Shown: piece after piece, positions 1-8,415 of the stretch
Layout of the letters: each line of letters opens with the position of its first letter
Position numbering within the stretch: position 1 is the first letter of the stretch
Source: Clostridiales bacterium oral taxon 876 str. F0540
GTDB taxonomy: Bacteria; Bacillota; Clostridia; Clostridiales; Clostridiaceae
Reading direction: 5' to 3'
Assembly (NCBI GenBank): GCA_000466585.1
Contig: KE993473.1
Location: 214,653 to 278,652, forward strand
DNA length: 64,000 bases
Program-made: the position numbers and the translations under genes
Notes under the pieces: generated by a model
Told to the model about the DNA's origin: nothing
The model's input: only the letters and a program-made list of their open reading frames with translations
The model's database searches: none

Positions 1-1
1 C

Positions 2-109
2 GTTGAAGTCCATTTAGGACTTCAACCTCCTTTTCAGTCGAAACACAGGATAGTTTAGAATTCTCGTTTCCATTCCAAACTACCCGTACAAGGTAATTTA
101 GACCTTGTA
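2..109 (-). promoter_or_regulatory. Tandem structured leader elements (copy A, minus strand)
   Basis: Read on the minus strand, 109 to 28 is one complete copy of a leader element that recurs in this window. Hairpin 1 has arms at 102-109 and 87-94 around a CTAAATT loop. Hairpin 2 has arms at 77-85 and 48-56, with one G-U pair. A linker then ends in AAAAGGAGG at about 26-34. A second copy starts at once: its hairpin 1 arms are at 17-26 and 2-11, with loop TAAAT, and it runs off the window edge. The gene it serves must lie to the left of the window. The structure is seen directly. The function is inferred to be control of translation or transcription. Confidence 0.6.
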
Positions 110-282
110 TCTCCTTTTTTAAACCTTTTCACCAATTATTATTGTAATGAATTATGATAAATAATACAACCCAAAATACGACACTTTTCTGCTTTTATAC
201 GAATAAAAATTATTTTTTGTAGAATATAACATATAAGTATAGTAACCATTGATTATAGAAAACTCTAGCATAAAGTAAATTA

Positions 283-333
283 AGAGGGGTACAAATAGCT
301 AAGCTCCTTGTGCCTAAGCCTTTTGACCCCTCT
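283..333 (-). terminator. Possible terminator hairpin after the GH13 gene
   Basis: An eight-base perfect inverted repeat (AGAGGGGT at 283-290, ACCCCTCT at 326-333) encloses about 35 bases, just downstream of the minus-strand GH13 gene. The loop is long and no clear U tract follows, so termination is only possible. The rest of 110-282 is AT-rich and I see nothing in it. Confidence 0.35.
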
Positions 334-351
334 AATAAACCTTTTATTAAA

Positions 352-2079
352 TTATTTTTTTACCTTTAAGATTTTAAACTCCATATTATCTAATTGTAAT
401 TCATTTTGCACTGAAATAGCTTTTCCCGAAACAAGATCTATTGTTTCTGCAAATACTTCAACTTCAACCTTTACAGCTTCATCATTATTGTTTATAGCTA
501 CAACGATTGTCTCATCTTCCAAGCTTCTTTCAAAAATTATTACATTATCTTTCAGATATATTTCCTTGTATTCTCCGTGAACTAATGCTTTATTTTCATT
601 TCTTACAGCTATAAGTTTTTTATAAAACTCCAAAAGCTCTGTGTTTTGCTTTTCTTTTTCCCAAACCATGCAGCCTCTGCACTGAGGATCATCTCCCCCT
701 GCCATTCCAACTTCGTCACCATAATAAATATAAGGAACGCCAATATATGAGAACTGGAAGGCAATAGCAAGCTTCATTCTTTCCAAATCGCCATCACACT
801 CTGTTAAAAATCTCTTGGTATCATGGCTGTCAAATAAATTCCACATCTGCTTTATAACGCTGTCCATATATATTGTTCTGTTCATTGTAAGTATATTGTC
901 AAACTGTACTTCATTTATCTTTCTAGCTGCAAAGAAATCTACCATAGCTCCTTTAAAAGGATAGTTCATTATAGTATCCAATTCATCCCCTCTTAGGAAG
1001 GAAGATGCTTCGTGCATTATTTCTCCGATAATAACTGCCTCTTTGTTTACTGCCTTAATTCTTTTTCTAAAGGCTTTCCAGAACTGATGATCAACCTCAT
1101 CGCAAACATCAAGTCTCCAGCCGTCTATTCCGATTTCCTTTACCCAGTACTCGCCTACCTTAAGAAGATATTCCTTAACCTCGGGATTTGCAGTGTTAAG
1201 TTTTGGCATATAGGCTGCACCGTTTGCGAAGGTGTAGTAGTTAATCTTCTCAATGCTTACAGGGTATTCATATGGGAAATACCAATCCTTATACTTTGAG
1301 TTTTCCTGATTCTTTAAAAGATCTTCAAAGGCAAAGAAATCACTTCCCGAATGATTGAAAACAGCATCAAATACAATCTTTATACCTCTTTCGTGACAGC
1401 CCTTGACAAGTTCCTTAGCTGCTTCGATAGTTCCAAACTGAGGATCTATGTCAAAATAATCTGCTGTATTGTACTTATGATTTGAAGTTGACTTAAACAC
1501 CGGAGTCAAGTATAAAAGAGTTATTCCTAAATCCTTTAAATAATCTAATTTATCTATTATGCCTTGAAGGTCACCGCCGAACATTGACTTAACTGTTATT
1601 TCAGAACCCCATTTTTCAGTGTTCTCAGGATCATTAGATTTGTCTCCGTTGTAAAAACGATCAGGGAAAATCTGATAAACAACAGCCTCTTGAAGCCATC
1701 TTATTTCATCGTAAACATCAGCCTCTCCAATATACGCAAATTGGAAGCCTGTAGCTTCAGGTTTTTCTACCTCTCCTCTAAAGCCTCTGTCATCGAAATA
1801 ACTGCTATTGCCTTCATTATCTATAAGTTCAAAGAAATATCTATATCTGTTTTTTTCAACTTTTATATCTGATTCATAATAATCAAAAAGCTCTGATTGA
1901 GACATCAGTTTCATTTCCTTAACTTCGAAAGGATTTGTCCAATCATATCTGCATTTGTAATAAACCTTACAGATTTTAATATCATTTCTTGCGGTTCTTA
2001 TTCTAACTGTTAAAGTGTCCTTATCCTTTGCATAAGCATATGGTACATCTACAATATGGTATACGGCATGTTTATTCAT
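352..2079 (-). CDS. Neopullulanase / cyclomaltodextrinase-like GH13 hydrolase
   Basis: This 575-residue enzyme of the GH13 alpha-amylase family lacks a signal peptide, so it should act in the cytoplasm on imported maltodextrins. An N-terminal beta-sandwich (about 1-120) precedes the barrel, as in neopullulanases and cyclomaltodextrinases. The barrel starts near VVYQIFPDRF (133-142). Conserved region I is DAVFNH (238-243). The catalytic triad is the nucleophile Asp324 in GWRLD, the acid Glu353 in IIGEI and Asp420 in FDSHD. AGGAGG lies 6 bases before the ATG. It fits the starch and maltodextrin genes at 50-62 kb, although it is far from them. The family call is firm. The exact substrate preference is inferred. 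Confidence 0.9.
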   Translation of the reverse strand: MNKHAVYHIVDVPYAYAKDKDTLTVRIRTARNDIKICKVYYKCRYDWTNPFEVKEMKLMSQSELFDYYESDIKVEKNRYRYFFELIDNEGNSSYFDDRGFRGEVEKPEATGFQFAYIGEADVYDEIRWLQEAVVYQIFPDRFYNGDKSNDPENTEKWGSEITVKSMFGGDLQGIIDKLDYLKDLGITLLYLTPVFKSTSNHKYNTADYFDIDPQFGTIEAAKELVKGCHERGIKIVFDAVFNHSGSDFFAFEDLLKNQENSKYKDWYFPYEYPVSIEKINYYTFANGAAYMPKLNTANPEVKEYLLKVGEYWVKEIGIDGWRLDVCDEVDHQFWKAFRKRIKAVNKEAVIIGEIMHEASSFLRGDELDTIMNYPFKGAMVDFFAARKINEVQFDNILTMNRTIYMDSVIKQMWNLFDSHDTKRFLTECDGDLERMKLAIAFQFSYIGVPYIYYGDEVGMAGGDDPQCRGCMVWEKEKQNTELLEFYKKLIAVRNENKALVHGEYKEIYLKDNVIIFERSLEDETIVVAINNNDEAVKVEVEVFAETIDLVSGKAISVQNELQLDNMEFKILKVKK

Positions 2080-2242
2080 AATTAGCCTCCTGTTTAATTT
2101 TAATCCTTATGCTTCGTATTATATCAAAGTGAAAATAAACAATTTGTATTATATTAATATTTTTTGTATATAAATAATACAAGTTATATATTGACCATAT
2201 ATTCTTATAGTGTTAATTTAATTTTGTAAGATAATTAACTTT

Positions 2243-2361
2243 GGCAGGCTGCCCCTTGTTCCGAACGAAGGGAGGTTGAAGTCCTAAATGGACTTCAACG
2301 GGCAGTCTAGCGAGTAGGAAAGAGCTGATTAAGGCTGCCCAGTGTTCCGATTGAAGGGAGG
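2243..2361 (+). promoter_or_regulatory. Structured leader element (copy B) before the AraC-type gene
   Basis: Hairpin 1 pairs 2275-2284 with 2290-2299 around the loop TAAAT. Hairpin 2 pairs 2300-2308 with 2332-2340, nine pairs with one wobble. Its loop contains GCGAG and GGAA, and GGAA can pair with TTCC at 2345-2348 as a pseudoknot. The linker ends in GAAGGGAGG (to 2361), which serves as the ribosome binding site of the next gene. Just upstream, 2243-2275 looks like the tail of an older copy: a shortened hairpin, TTGTTCCGAACGAAGGGAGG. The two copies therefore share a GGGAGG junction. Confidence 0.65.
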
Positions 2362-3040
2362 AATTTTTCTGGATTTAGATTTTATATCGGATAAGTATTT
2401 TTTTAACCCTACAATATCCACTCTAATCGAATCAAATTCAAAACATATAATTATCGATATAATAAAGAAAAAGCAAATGGATGAACTGGAAAATGAAATT
2501 ACATTTGAAGATAAACAAATAGACTTATTTATATGGAATGCGGTTTATATTAGGGAGATTCTTAGAAAAGGTACTTATGCTCAGAATCTTCATCTACTTT
2601 ATAACAAGTTTTATAGGAAAATATTAAAGGCTTCAAATATAAACGAACTTCAAAATCTTGAAGTTGAAATTGCTTCAGCATATCTGGATTTATTAATTTA
2701 TGATGCCGAGGTTACTGATAGTTTTATAGTCAATAAAATGCTTCAATATCTGCATCTTAATATAGAAGCTCATACGACAGTTGAAGATCTTGCCAATAGT
2801 CTTAATATATCCAAAGGCTATGCTTCCGATTGTTTTAAAAAACATATGGGCACTACAATAATGCAGTATGCAAAAAAAATAAAGGTTGAGAGAGCAAAAA
2901 CTTTACTTTTAAATTCTACAAGCAGTATTCTGGAAATAGCATCACTTCTCGGATTTTACGATCAAAGTCATTTTACGAAAGCATTTAAGGAACTTGTTGG
3001 AGTTACTCCTACAGAATTTAGAAACAGCCATTACTTATAG
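2342..3040 (+). CDS. AraC-family transcriptional regulator
   Basis: A DNA-binding regulator with a C-terminal AraC-type double helix-turn-helix covering roughly the last 100 residues. Recognisable parts are LANSLNISKGYASDCFK (first HTH) and IASLLGFYDQSHFTKAFK (second HTH), ending in the usual GVTPTEFR. The N-terminal half of about 125 residues is not a domain I recognise. At about 230 residues it is short for the family. The longest open frame starts at GTG 2342, inside the conserved leader RNA. The Shine-Dalgarno GGGAGG at 2356-2361 instead points to CTG at 2369, which aligns with the ATG of another leader copy. It is divergent from the GH13 gene and might control it, but that is inference from position. 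Confidence 0.8.
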   Translation: MFRLKGGIFLDLDFISDKYFFNPTISTLIESNSKHIIIDIIKKKQMDELENEITFEDKQIDLFIWNAVYIREILRKGTYAQNLHLLYNKFYRKILKASNINELQNLEVEIASAYLDLLIYDAEVTDSFIVNKMLQYLHLNIEAHTTVEDLANSLNISKGYASDCFKKHMGTTIMQYAKKIKVERAKTLLLNSTSSILEIASLLGFYDQSHFTKAFKELVGVTPTEFRNSHYL

Positions 3041-3049
3041 CTAATAAAA

Positions 3050-3104
3050 AGAGGCTGCCTCAAAATACCTGAATCTAAATTCATATATTTTGAGGTAAGC
3101 CTCT
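3050..3104. terminator. Bidirectional terminator
   Basis: A long imperfect hairpin (AGAGGCT at 3050, TATTTTGAGG then AGCCTCT ending at 3104) lies between two convergent genes. It is preceded by an A run and can serve both. Confidence 0.75.
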
Positions 3105-3117
3105 TATAGGTTAACTG

Positions 3118-3489
3118 CTACATAACTTTCTTTCCGCTTGGTAGGAAAGAATCTATTACTCCAATTAACAGTGCAGCAATTAATGCGCTTATTATTCCAA
3201 CACGGAAACCGCTAACAATATAGCTTGTAAGGTATATAATAGCTGCAGAAACTATAAAACCTGTAAGTCCTCTTCCAAATGGACTTGCATTAAAGCCCGT
3301 AAACTTTTGTATTAGGTAATCTAACCCAGCTATTACTACAGCAGCTATAAGCAGTGTCCATATACCATTAATAGTAAATCCCGGTGTTAGAAAAGCTACT
3401 ATAGCCAGAACAATTGCTGAAACAATTACTCTTGTTATGAAATGACCTATACCAAAACCATCGTTGTCATTTCTTCTTCTGTCTTCCAT
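3118..3489 (-). CDS. Phage holin family 4-like membrane protein (YvlD type)
   Basis: A 123-residue protein with about four hydrophobic helices after a short charged N-terminus (MEDRRRNDND). The pattern LTPGFTINGIWTLLIAAVVIAGLDYLI and the later glycine-rich helices match the 'phage holin family 4' superfamily. That family includes chromosomal membrane proteins such as YvlD, which are linked to envelope stress and are not phage lysis genes. There are no phage genes around it. GGAGG is present before the ATG. It is monocistronic, with a terminator just downstream. The precise role is unknown. Confidence 0.75.
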   Translation of the reverse strand: MEDRRRNDNDGFGIGHFITRVIVSAIVLAIVAFLTPGFTINGIWTLLIAAVVIAGLDYLIQKFTGFNASPFGRGLTGFIVSAAIIYLTSYIVSGFRVGIISALIAALLIGVIDSFLPSGKKVM

Positions 3490-3654
3490 AAAGACACCTC
3501 CTTGGTTTCATAGCTTTCAAGTTAAATCTGCAGTTTGAGATTGTCAAACAGCGATTTATTAATTGAAGCTGTTATAGTTGGTTTATATAACTTATTATTC
3601 TAAGGAACATGAAATCTTATGTATGATTTCTATATGCAAATTTTTACTTTAACT

Positions 3655-4116
3655 TTAATGAGTCTCCGCCGCAGGCCCAGCATTTCCTCCAAGCCTAATC
3701 CAAAAATAATTATGCTCATCACCTATATAATCAAAATTGCCTTTATCCCATCTATCCAAAACTTCAAATATATAGTTTTTATCAGGATAATCCATCTGCT
3801 TTACTATTTCTCTGACAGCCTCTATTTGCTTGCTGTTTATTTCAAGTCTTCCGCTTTTATCTTTATGATCTGGTGAAAGCTTGCTATTAGCCATTCTATG
3901 CATTTCATCATATATAATTATTTCGTCTTTAAAATCTACTTGAGCTAATTGCCCTGAACTAAAAACTGCCGTATCAGGAATATTATTTTGCTTAACATAA
4001 AATCTTTCTCCAAAGTTAAAAGAAATGGAGAATAATGCAATGGCACCAAAAGTTACACAGCAAATAAATCTTCCTTTTTTTGTATTTATTTTTTTAAAAA
4101 AATCTAACTTTACCAT
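3655..4116 (-). CDS. Membrane-anchored protein, DUF6241-like
   Basis: A 153-residue protein with one N-terminal transmembrane segment (about 16-34) followed by an extracytoplasmic domain. The pattern MHRMANSKL, then RWDKGNFDYIGDEHNYFW, then GGNAGPA resembles DUF6241 proteins of Firmicutes, recalled from memory and not searched. No catalytic motif is visible. The function is unknown. It stands alone on this strand. Confidence 0.6.
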   Translation of the reverse strand: MVKLDFFKKINTKKGRFICCVTFGAIALFSISFNFGERFYVKQNNIPDTAVFSSGQLAQVDFKDEIIIYDEMHRMANSKLSPDHKDKSGRLEINSKQIEAVREIVKQMDYPDKNYIFEVLDRWDKGNFDYIGDEHNYFWIRLGGNAGPAAETH

Positions 4117-4203
4117 ACCTATCTCCCTAAAGCATTTATTCTATATAAGGAATTTTGTCTAGTTAGTGGTAAAGTATTCAACTTAATGAAAAAATAATTT
4201 AGA

Positions 4204-4368
4204 TTATTTATTATGCTGGCAGTTATTGTTGTCTTTAGAATGATCATAATTATTATTTGACCAAGATATATCGCTTATTTCATCGGCTTGCTCTATATCA
4301 AAGGCACTTGTTCCTTTTATCCTGCCCTTAATTACTTCTTTTTTATTTTTTGCATTACTTTTATCCAT
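4204..4368 (-). CDS. Small hydrophilic hypothetical protein
   Basis: A 54-residue protein rich in Lys, Asn and Asp. The frame is open further upstream, but AAGGAG lies 7 bases before the ATG at 4368, so this start is preferred. It has no signal peptide, membrane segment or known motif. The C-terminus is Asn/His/Asp-rich. I do not recognise a family. The coding call rests on the good ribosome binding site. Confidence 0.55.
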   Translation of the reverse strand: MDKSNAKNKKEVIKGRIKGTSAFDIEQADEISDISWSNNNYDHSKDNNNCQHNK

Positions 4369-4458
4369 ATTAAATCTCCTTTTCTCGCATAGCTTTAAAT
4401 TTATATTTCCCATTTAAACTCAAAATATATAGTAAAGTTTTATATTGTGAAACATAAC

Positions 4459-5370
4459 TTAGTGAAATTTAATATTTGCAAACCTTCTTTTTAATGCATA
4501 ACTATATTTTATATCAGGGTATCCAAACACAACCATTATTCCATTTTTATTTTTCAATGGTATTTCATATTTTTGCTTTATTGCTTTTCCAAATATGTTT
4601 AATAAAATATTTGGTGTACCCAACATACAGCTTCCAAGTCCTAACGCTTGTGCTCCAATCATTGCATAAGTTGCAGCAACATAAGGGTCAGCTGGGTCAG
4701 CATACTTGGATGCATTAAAGAACATTGCTAATGGTGCAGAATGCATTAACCAGTTTGTCCCTTCATCATATTTATTTATAATAGTATCAAAAGCAGTAGC
4801 GGCAAAGGATTTAAGTGAATCATAATTTTCTTTACCGATAAATGGTCTATAAATCTTAAGCATCACTGGTGAAAAAAGCCACTTATTCTTTCTAAGCACA
4901 TTAACTAACTCGAAAGTAAACTCTTCAACCTTTTCTTTATTATCTAGTACCATAACTTCAACATCAGAACTTCCAAGTCCATTAGGCGCAGTTGATGCAG
5001 CATCTAATATTTTTTGTATAGTTTCATTTTCAATATTTTTTTCCTTATAGTCTCTCACGCTTCTGCGCGATATCATTAATGCTTTTATGCTTTGATAATC
5101 AGCTGTACTTTCACTATCAGGCAGTTCAATAACATCATCCGGCGTCATATCTCTTCCACTAACCTTTATCGCTTTATTCGGGCATACTGCCATACATTGA
5201 CCGCATGCAATACATCCAAACACTCGATTATGATCTACTTTAACCATTTTATCTTCAAGGTATAGTGGTGCTCCTTTGCATACCTTAGTGCATAGTCCAC
5301 ACACATTACATCTATCTCTGTCTATTTCAACCTTCGCACATTCATAAAATCTTCCCGTCTTTAATGCCAT
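4459..5370 (-). CDS. Ferredoxin-nitroreductase fusion protein
   Basis: A 303-residue protein with two [4Fe-4S] motifs at the N-terminus (CNVCGLCTKVCK and CIACGQCMAVCP) fused to an FMN-dependent nitroreductase domain beginning near SRRSVRDYKE. The C-terminal ALGLGSCMLG segment is typical of the family. Such proteins are expected to pass electrons from ferredoxin-type clusters to a flavin, usually in anaerobes. The natural substrate is unknown. The start at 5370 is chosen because GGAG lies 9 bases before that ATG. A longer frame of 16 extra residues has no ribosome binding site. Confidence 0.88.
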   Translation of the reverse strand: MALKTGRFYECAKVEIDRDRCNVCGLCTKVCKGAPLYLEDKMVKVDHNRVFGCIACGQCMAVCPNKAIKVSGRDMTPDDVIELPDSESTADYQSIKALMISRRSVRDYKEKNIENETIQKILDAASTAPNGLGSSDVEVMVLDNKEKVEEFTFELVNVLRKNKWLFSPVMLKIYRPFIGKENYDSLKSFAATAFDTIINKYDEGTNWLMHSAPLAMFFNASKYADPADPYVAATYAMIGAQALGLGSCMLGTPNILLNIFGKAIKQKYEIPLKNKNGIMVVFGYPDIKYSYALKRRFANIKFH

Positions 5371-5464
5371 AAATCCCCACTCCATTTTGGCTAATATATT
5401 GTATTTTATTAATAACAAAACCCGAACTTAATTAATAATATATTTTAATGTTGATTCTAATTAA

Positions 5465-5971
5465 TCAATGTTTCTTCCCAGGAATATACCACTCAAACCC
5501 TGCAAACTGCCTGCCTAGTATTCTGTTCAAATCATATTGAACCTTTAAATTTGTTCCACAATATAAAACTATCAACTTTCCACTTCTATAAAAGTGCGGA
5601 TTATCACCCCAACCAATGTATACTGCTAGTGGAGTACTGCCGGAAGCGTTAGGCAGTGGTTTTATTTTAAACCCATCTTTTGAAACCCTGCTAGCTTCAT
5701 TTGAGGCCTCTTCTACACTGGTAAACTCAAATACCAACAGTTCAATATTTGAGCACTTAATTATTTTTTCATTTCCAGAAAACCAACTCATCCTATTTTT
5801 TGTAACATCCTCTATACTTTCTACTTTGTAATTTCTGGACTTTAGTTCTTTAACAAATTCATCTGTACTTTTCAAATTCCTACCCTTATGCAACAATAAA
5901 TTAAGTCCTGTCAAGGTTACTATCAAAACGATAATAATCCCCAAAATTACCCGTTTCTTTTTCTCTCCCAT
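5465..5971 (-). CDS. Hypothetical membrane-anchored protein
   Basis: A 168-residue protein with a basic N-terminus (MGEKKKR) and one transmembrane helix (about 8-27), so the remaining 140 residues are probably outside the membrane. There is no lipobox. The soluble part is mixed alpha/beta with no motif I recognise. GGAGGAG precedes the ATG. It lies between the nitroreductase and methyltransferase genes on the same strand, with gaps of 94 and 83 bases, so co-transcription is possible but unproven. Confidence 0.6.
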   Translation of the reverse strand: MGEKKKRVILGIIIVLIVTLTGLNLLLHKGRNLKSTDEFVKELKSRNYKVESIEDVTKNRMSWFSGNEKIIKCSNIELLVFEFTSVEEASNEASRVSKDGFKIKPLPNASGSTPLAVYIGWGDNPHFYRSGKLIVLYCGTNLKVQYDLNRILGRQFAGFEWYIPGKKH

Positions 5972-6054
5972 TATGCTCCTCCAAATGGAATTAATATATC
6001 ATGTTTTGAAGTTGCTCTGTAACATAGGAATATTACGTCTTACTATCAGCAAAA

Positions 6055-6669
6055 TTATTTCTTCCTCATAATTACAGCTTGAAAATCCATATTTCTTCCG
6101 ACATCAATTTGCTCAAATCTAATTATCTCAAAAACCTCACTTAACACTTCTTTAAGCCTGCCTTCAGAATATGATGAGAAAAAGCGTGGAGTATTTGCAA
6201 CTTCATTTACAAATTCTCTCTCTGAATCCTCGCCGCCATATACACCCATATAGAATAATCCCTTTTCGTTAAGTACCGAATTAATTTCATTCAAAACCTT
6301 TAGCAAATCATTTTTAGGTACGTGCAAAAGACTATTCATAGACCATATACAATCAAATTTTTTATTTAAATCTGAAATATTATAAAAATCCAGTTCATAA
6401 GCTTCAATACCTTTTTCCTTACACAATCTAACCATCTCACCAGATAAATCAACTGCTATAACACTTAAGCCGCACTTCATAAAAAATTTACTATCATTAC
6501 CTGTACCCGCACCTATTTCTAGTAAGGAATTTTTATTCTCTGACTTTACATAGTTTAAAAATTGATCTCTTTGATTTTTCTTCCATTCTTCTTTCACAGA
6601 TAAATTTCTTAATGCGGCTTCTTGGTTATAAAATTCTTTTAAATTTAATTTTACTATGTTTGTATCCAT
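6055..6669 (-). CDS. Class I SAM-dependent methyltransferase
   Basis: A 204-residue protein with a Rossmann methyltransferase fold. Motif I is LLEIGAGTGNDSKFF near residue 50, followed by an acidic residue (VDLS) and DCIWSMNSLLHVP, which resembles motif IV. It is the size of a small-molecule methyltransferase. The substrate cannot be told from sequence. A ribosome binding site (AGGAGG) lies before the ATG at 6669. Confidence 0.8.
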   Translation of the reverse strand: MDTNIVKLNLKEFYNQEAALRNLSVKEEWKKNQRDQFLNYVKSENKNSLLEIGAGTGNDSKFFMKCGLSVIAVDLSGEMVRLCKEKGIEAYELDFYNISDLNKKFDCIWSMNSLLHVPKNDLLKVLNEINSVLNEKGLFYMGVYGGEDSEREFVNEVANTPRFFSSYSEGRLKEVLSEVFEIIRFEQIDVGRNMDFQAVIMRKK

Positions 6670-6771
6670 AATTAGATAACCTCCTAATCACTTTTACCTA
6701 TGTCTAATTTCATATTTTTTTCACAACTTTCATACTGCTGCTAATCTTAATCTTATCCTATTTAATACATC

Positions 6772-6804
6772 TTTTACAGCTTTTATTTAAGTGAAGCTGT
6801 AAAA
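6772..6804. terminator. Hairpin in the 6670-6982 intergenic region
   Basis: A perfect 11-base inverted repeat (TTTTACAGCTT at 6772-6782, AAGCTGTAAAA at 6794-6804) with T- and A-rich flanks, usable as a terminator in either direction. The region also has a small hairpin near 6893-6910 (AAGGAT/ATCCTT). No other gene is seen in this roughly 310-base gap, which must hold the promoters of the two divergent neighbours. Confidence 0.55.
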
Positions 6805-6982
6805 ATTCTCAATACGATACAGCAATTATTTTTAAATATAATTAACCTTTCAGCTTAAAAACAAAATATTGTGAATAATTTATCAATTAAGAAGGATATT
6901 GAAATCCTTCATCGAATATAATACAGTGAAGGAAAAATTTCATTATAAGCAATCATATTAATAAAAATAGGAGTTGATGAAA

Positions 6983-8296
6983 ATGGAACAATCCGGTACT
7001 AAATTAAAAAAAGAGCTTGGACTATTAGCATCTATAACAATAGTTATAGGAATGGTTATTGGTTCAGGAATCTTCTTTAAGCCTGCTATAGTTTTTAAGA
7101 ATGCAGGCTCACCTACTATGGGAATTATGGCTTGGGTCATAGGAGGGCTCATTACTGTAGCCTCCGGGCTTACTATTGCAGAAATAGCAGTTGCTATTCC
7201 TAAAACCGGTGGTGTATTTATTTACCTGAAAGAGCTGTATGGAGAGAAGTGGGCATTTTTATTTGGTTGGGTACAAACTGTAGTATATGTTCCCGGCTCT
7301 ATTGCTGCACAAGCTATTATACTAGCTACTCAGTTAACTTCATTTATAGAGCTAAATCATACTCAGCAGCAGCTGTTAGCTATATTTTTCTTATTTTTTA
7401 TAGCAGCAATGAATATTATATCTACAAAGCTTGGCGGAAAAATACAAGTAGTCGCAACGATAGCAAAGCTTGTACCTATAGCAGTTATAATTGTATTGGG
7501 CTTTATGAATGGAACTGCTAAGGGAATTTTACTTAATACTGGAGGTCAATCAGCCTTTAAAGGATTGGGAGCAGCTATACTAGGCACACTTTGGGCTTAT
7601 GACGGCTGGGTCAGCATCGGAAATATGGCAGGAGAGCTGAAGAATCCTAAAAAGGATTTACCAAGATCAATAATACTAGGTCTGTTCTTAGTTATAGTTG
7701 TTTATACTTTAATAAATATTGCACTAATAAAAATTATGCCTGTTGAAGCTATCATAAATTCAAACAAACCTGCATCAGATGCTGCTACAGTGCTGTTTGG
7801 AAGTGTAGGTGCCAAGTTCATTTCTGCGGGAATAGCAATTTCAATTTTTGGCGCATTAAACGGATATATGATGACCGGAGTACGTATACCTTTTGCTATG
7901 GCTCAAGACAAGCAGCTTCCTTTCTCAGATGCTTTAGGAAGCGTAAATAAGAAACTCCAAACACCAATCAATTCTTTCATACTTGTAGTTGTATTGGCAT
8001 CTTTGTATGTTTTATCAGGTTCTTTTAATACCCTTACTGATTTGGTAATGTTTATATTATGGATATTTTTCACAATGGCAATAGCCGGAATCTTTATATT
8101 GAGAAAAAAGTTCAAGCATATAAAAACCTCTTACCGTGTTCCTCTATATCCTATAGTACCTCTTATAGGAATAATAGGCAGCATTTATATAATTATAAGC
8201 ACATTGATAACCAACATTTCCTACGCAGTTTTTGGTACAGTTATAACTTTATTAGGACTACCGGTATATTACTATTTAAAAAATAAAAAGAACTAA
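6983..8296 (+). CDS. APC-superfamily amino acid permease (SteT-like)
   Basis: An inner-membrane amino acid transporter of about 437 residues with twelve predicted helices. The N-terminal signature GMVIGSGIFFKP and the following helices match the L-amino-acid transporter branch of the APC family, which includes the serine/threonine exchanger SteT. Three in-frame starts occur together. ATG 6983 is preferred because AGGAG at 6969-6973 lies 9 bases away; ATG 6977 would be too close. It is monocistronic, with a terminator at 8350-8401. The substrate is inferred only at family level. Confidence 0.87.
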   Translation: MEQSGTKLKKELGLLASITIVIGMVIGSGIFFKPAIVFKNAGSPTMGIMAWVIGGLITVASGLTIAEIAVAIPKTGGVFIYLKELYGEKWAFLFGWVQTVVYVPGSIAAQAIILATQLTSFIELNHTQQQLLAIFFLFFIAAMNIISTKLGGKIQVVATIAKLVPIAVIIVLGFMNGTAKGILLNTGGQSAFKGLGAAILGTLWAYDGWVSIGNMAGELKNPKKDLPRSIILGLFLVIVVYTLINIALIKIMPVEAIINSNKPASDAATVLFGSVGAKFISAGIAISIFGALNGYMMTGVRIPFAMAQDKQLPFSDALGSVNKKLQTPINSFILVVVLASLYVLSGSFNTLTDLVMFILWIFFTMAIAGIFILRKKFKHIKTSYRVPLYPIVPLIGIIGSIYIIISTLITNISYAVFGTVITLLGLPVYYYLKNKKN

Positions 8297-8349
8297 AATA
8301 GAGCTATAATCAGGATAAAATTAATTCTTTACTTAAAAGGTTAAAAGCA

Positions 8350-8401
8350 GAAGCTGCAGATGGATTTATGTGGCTTTAATAAAAATCCTATATGCAGCTT
8401 C
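8350..8401. terminator. Terminator hairpin
   Basis: GAAGCTGCA (8350-8358) pairs with TGCAGCTTC (8393-8401), with a second pairing block GGATTT/AAATCC inside. It lies between convergent genes. Confidence 0.65.
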
Positions 8402-8415
8402 CGCTGAACTTACTT

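Noticed and set aside
3118..3489. Phage lysis gene (holin)
   Set aside because: There is no endolysin or other phage gene nearby. The protein matches the chromosomal YvlD-like branch of the holin superfamily name.
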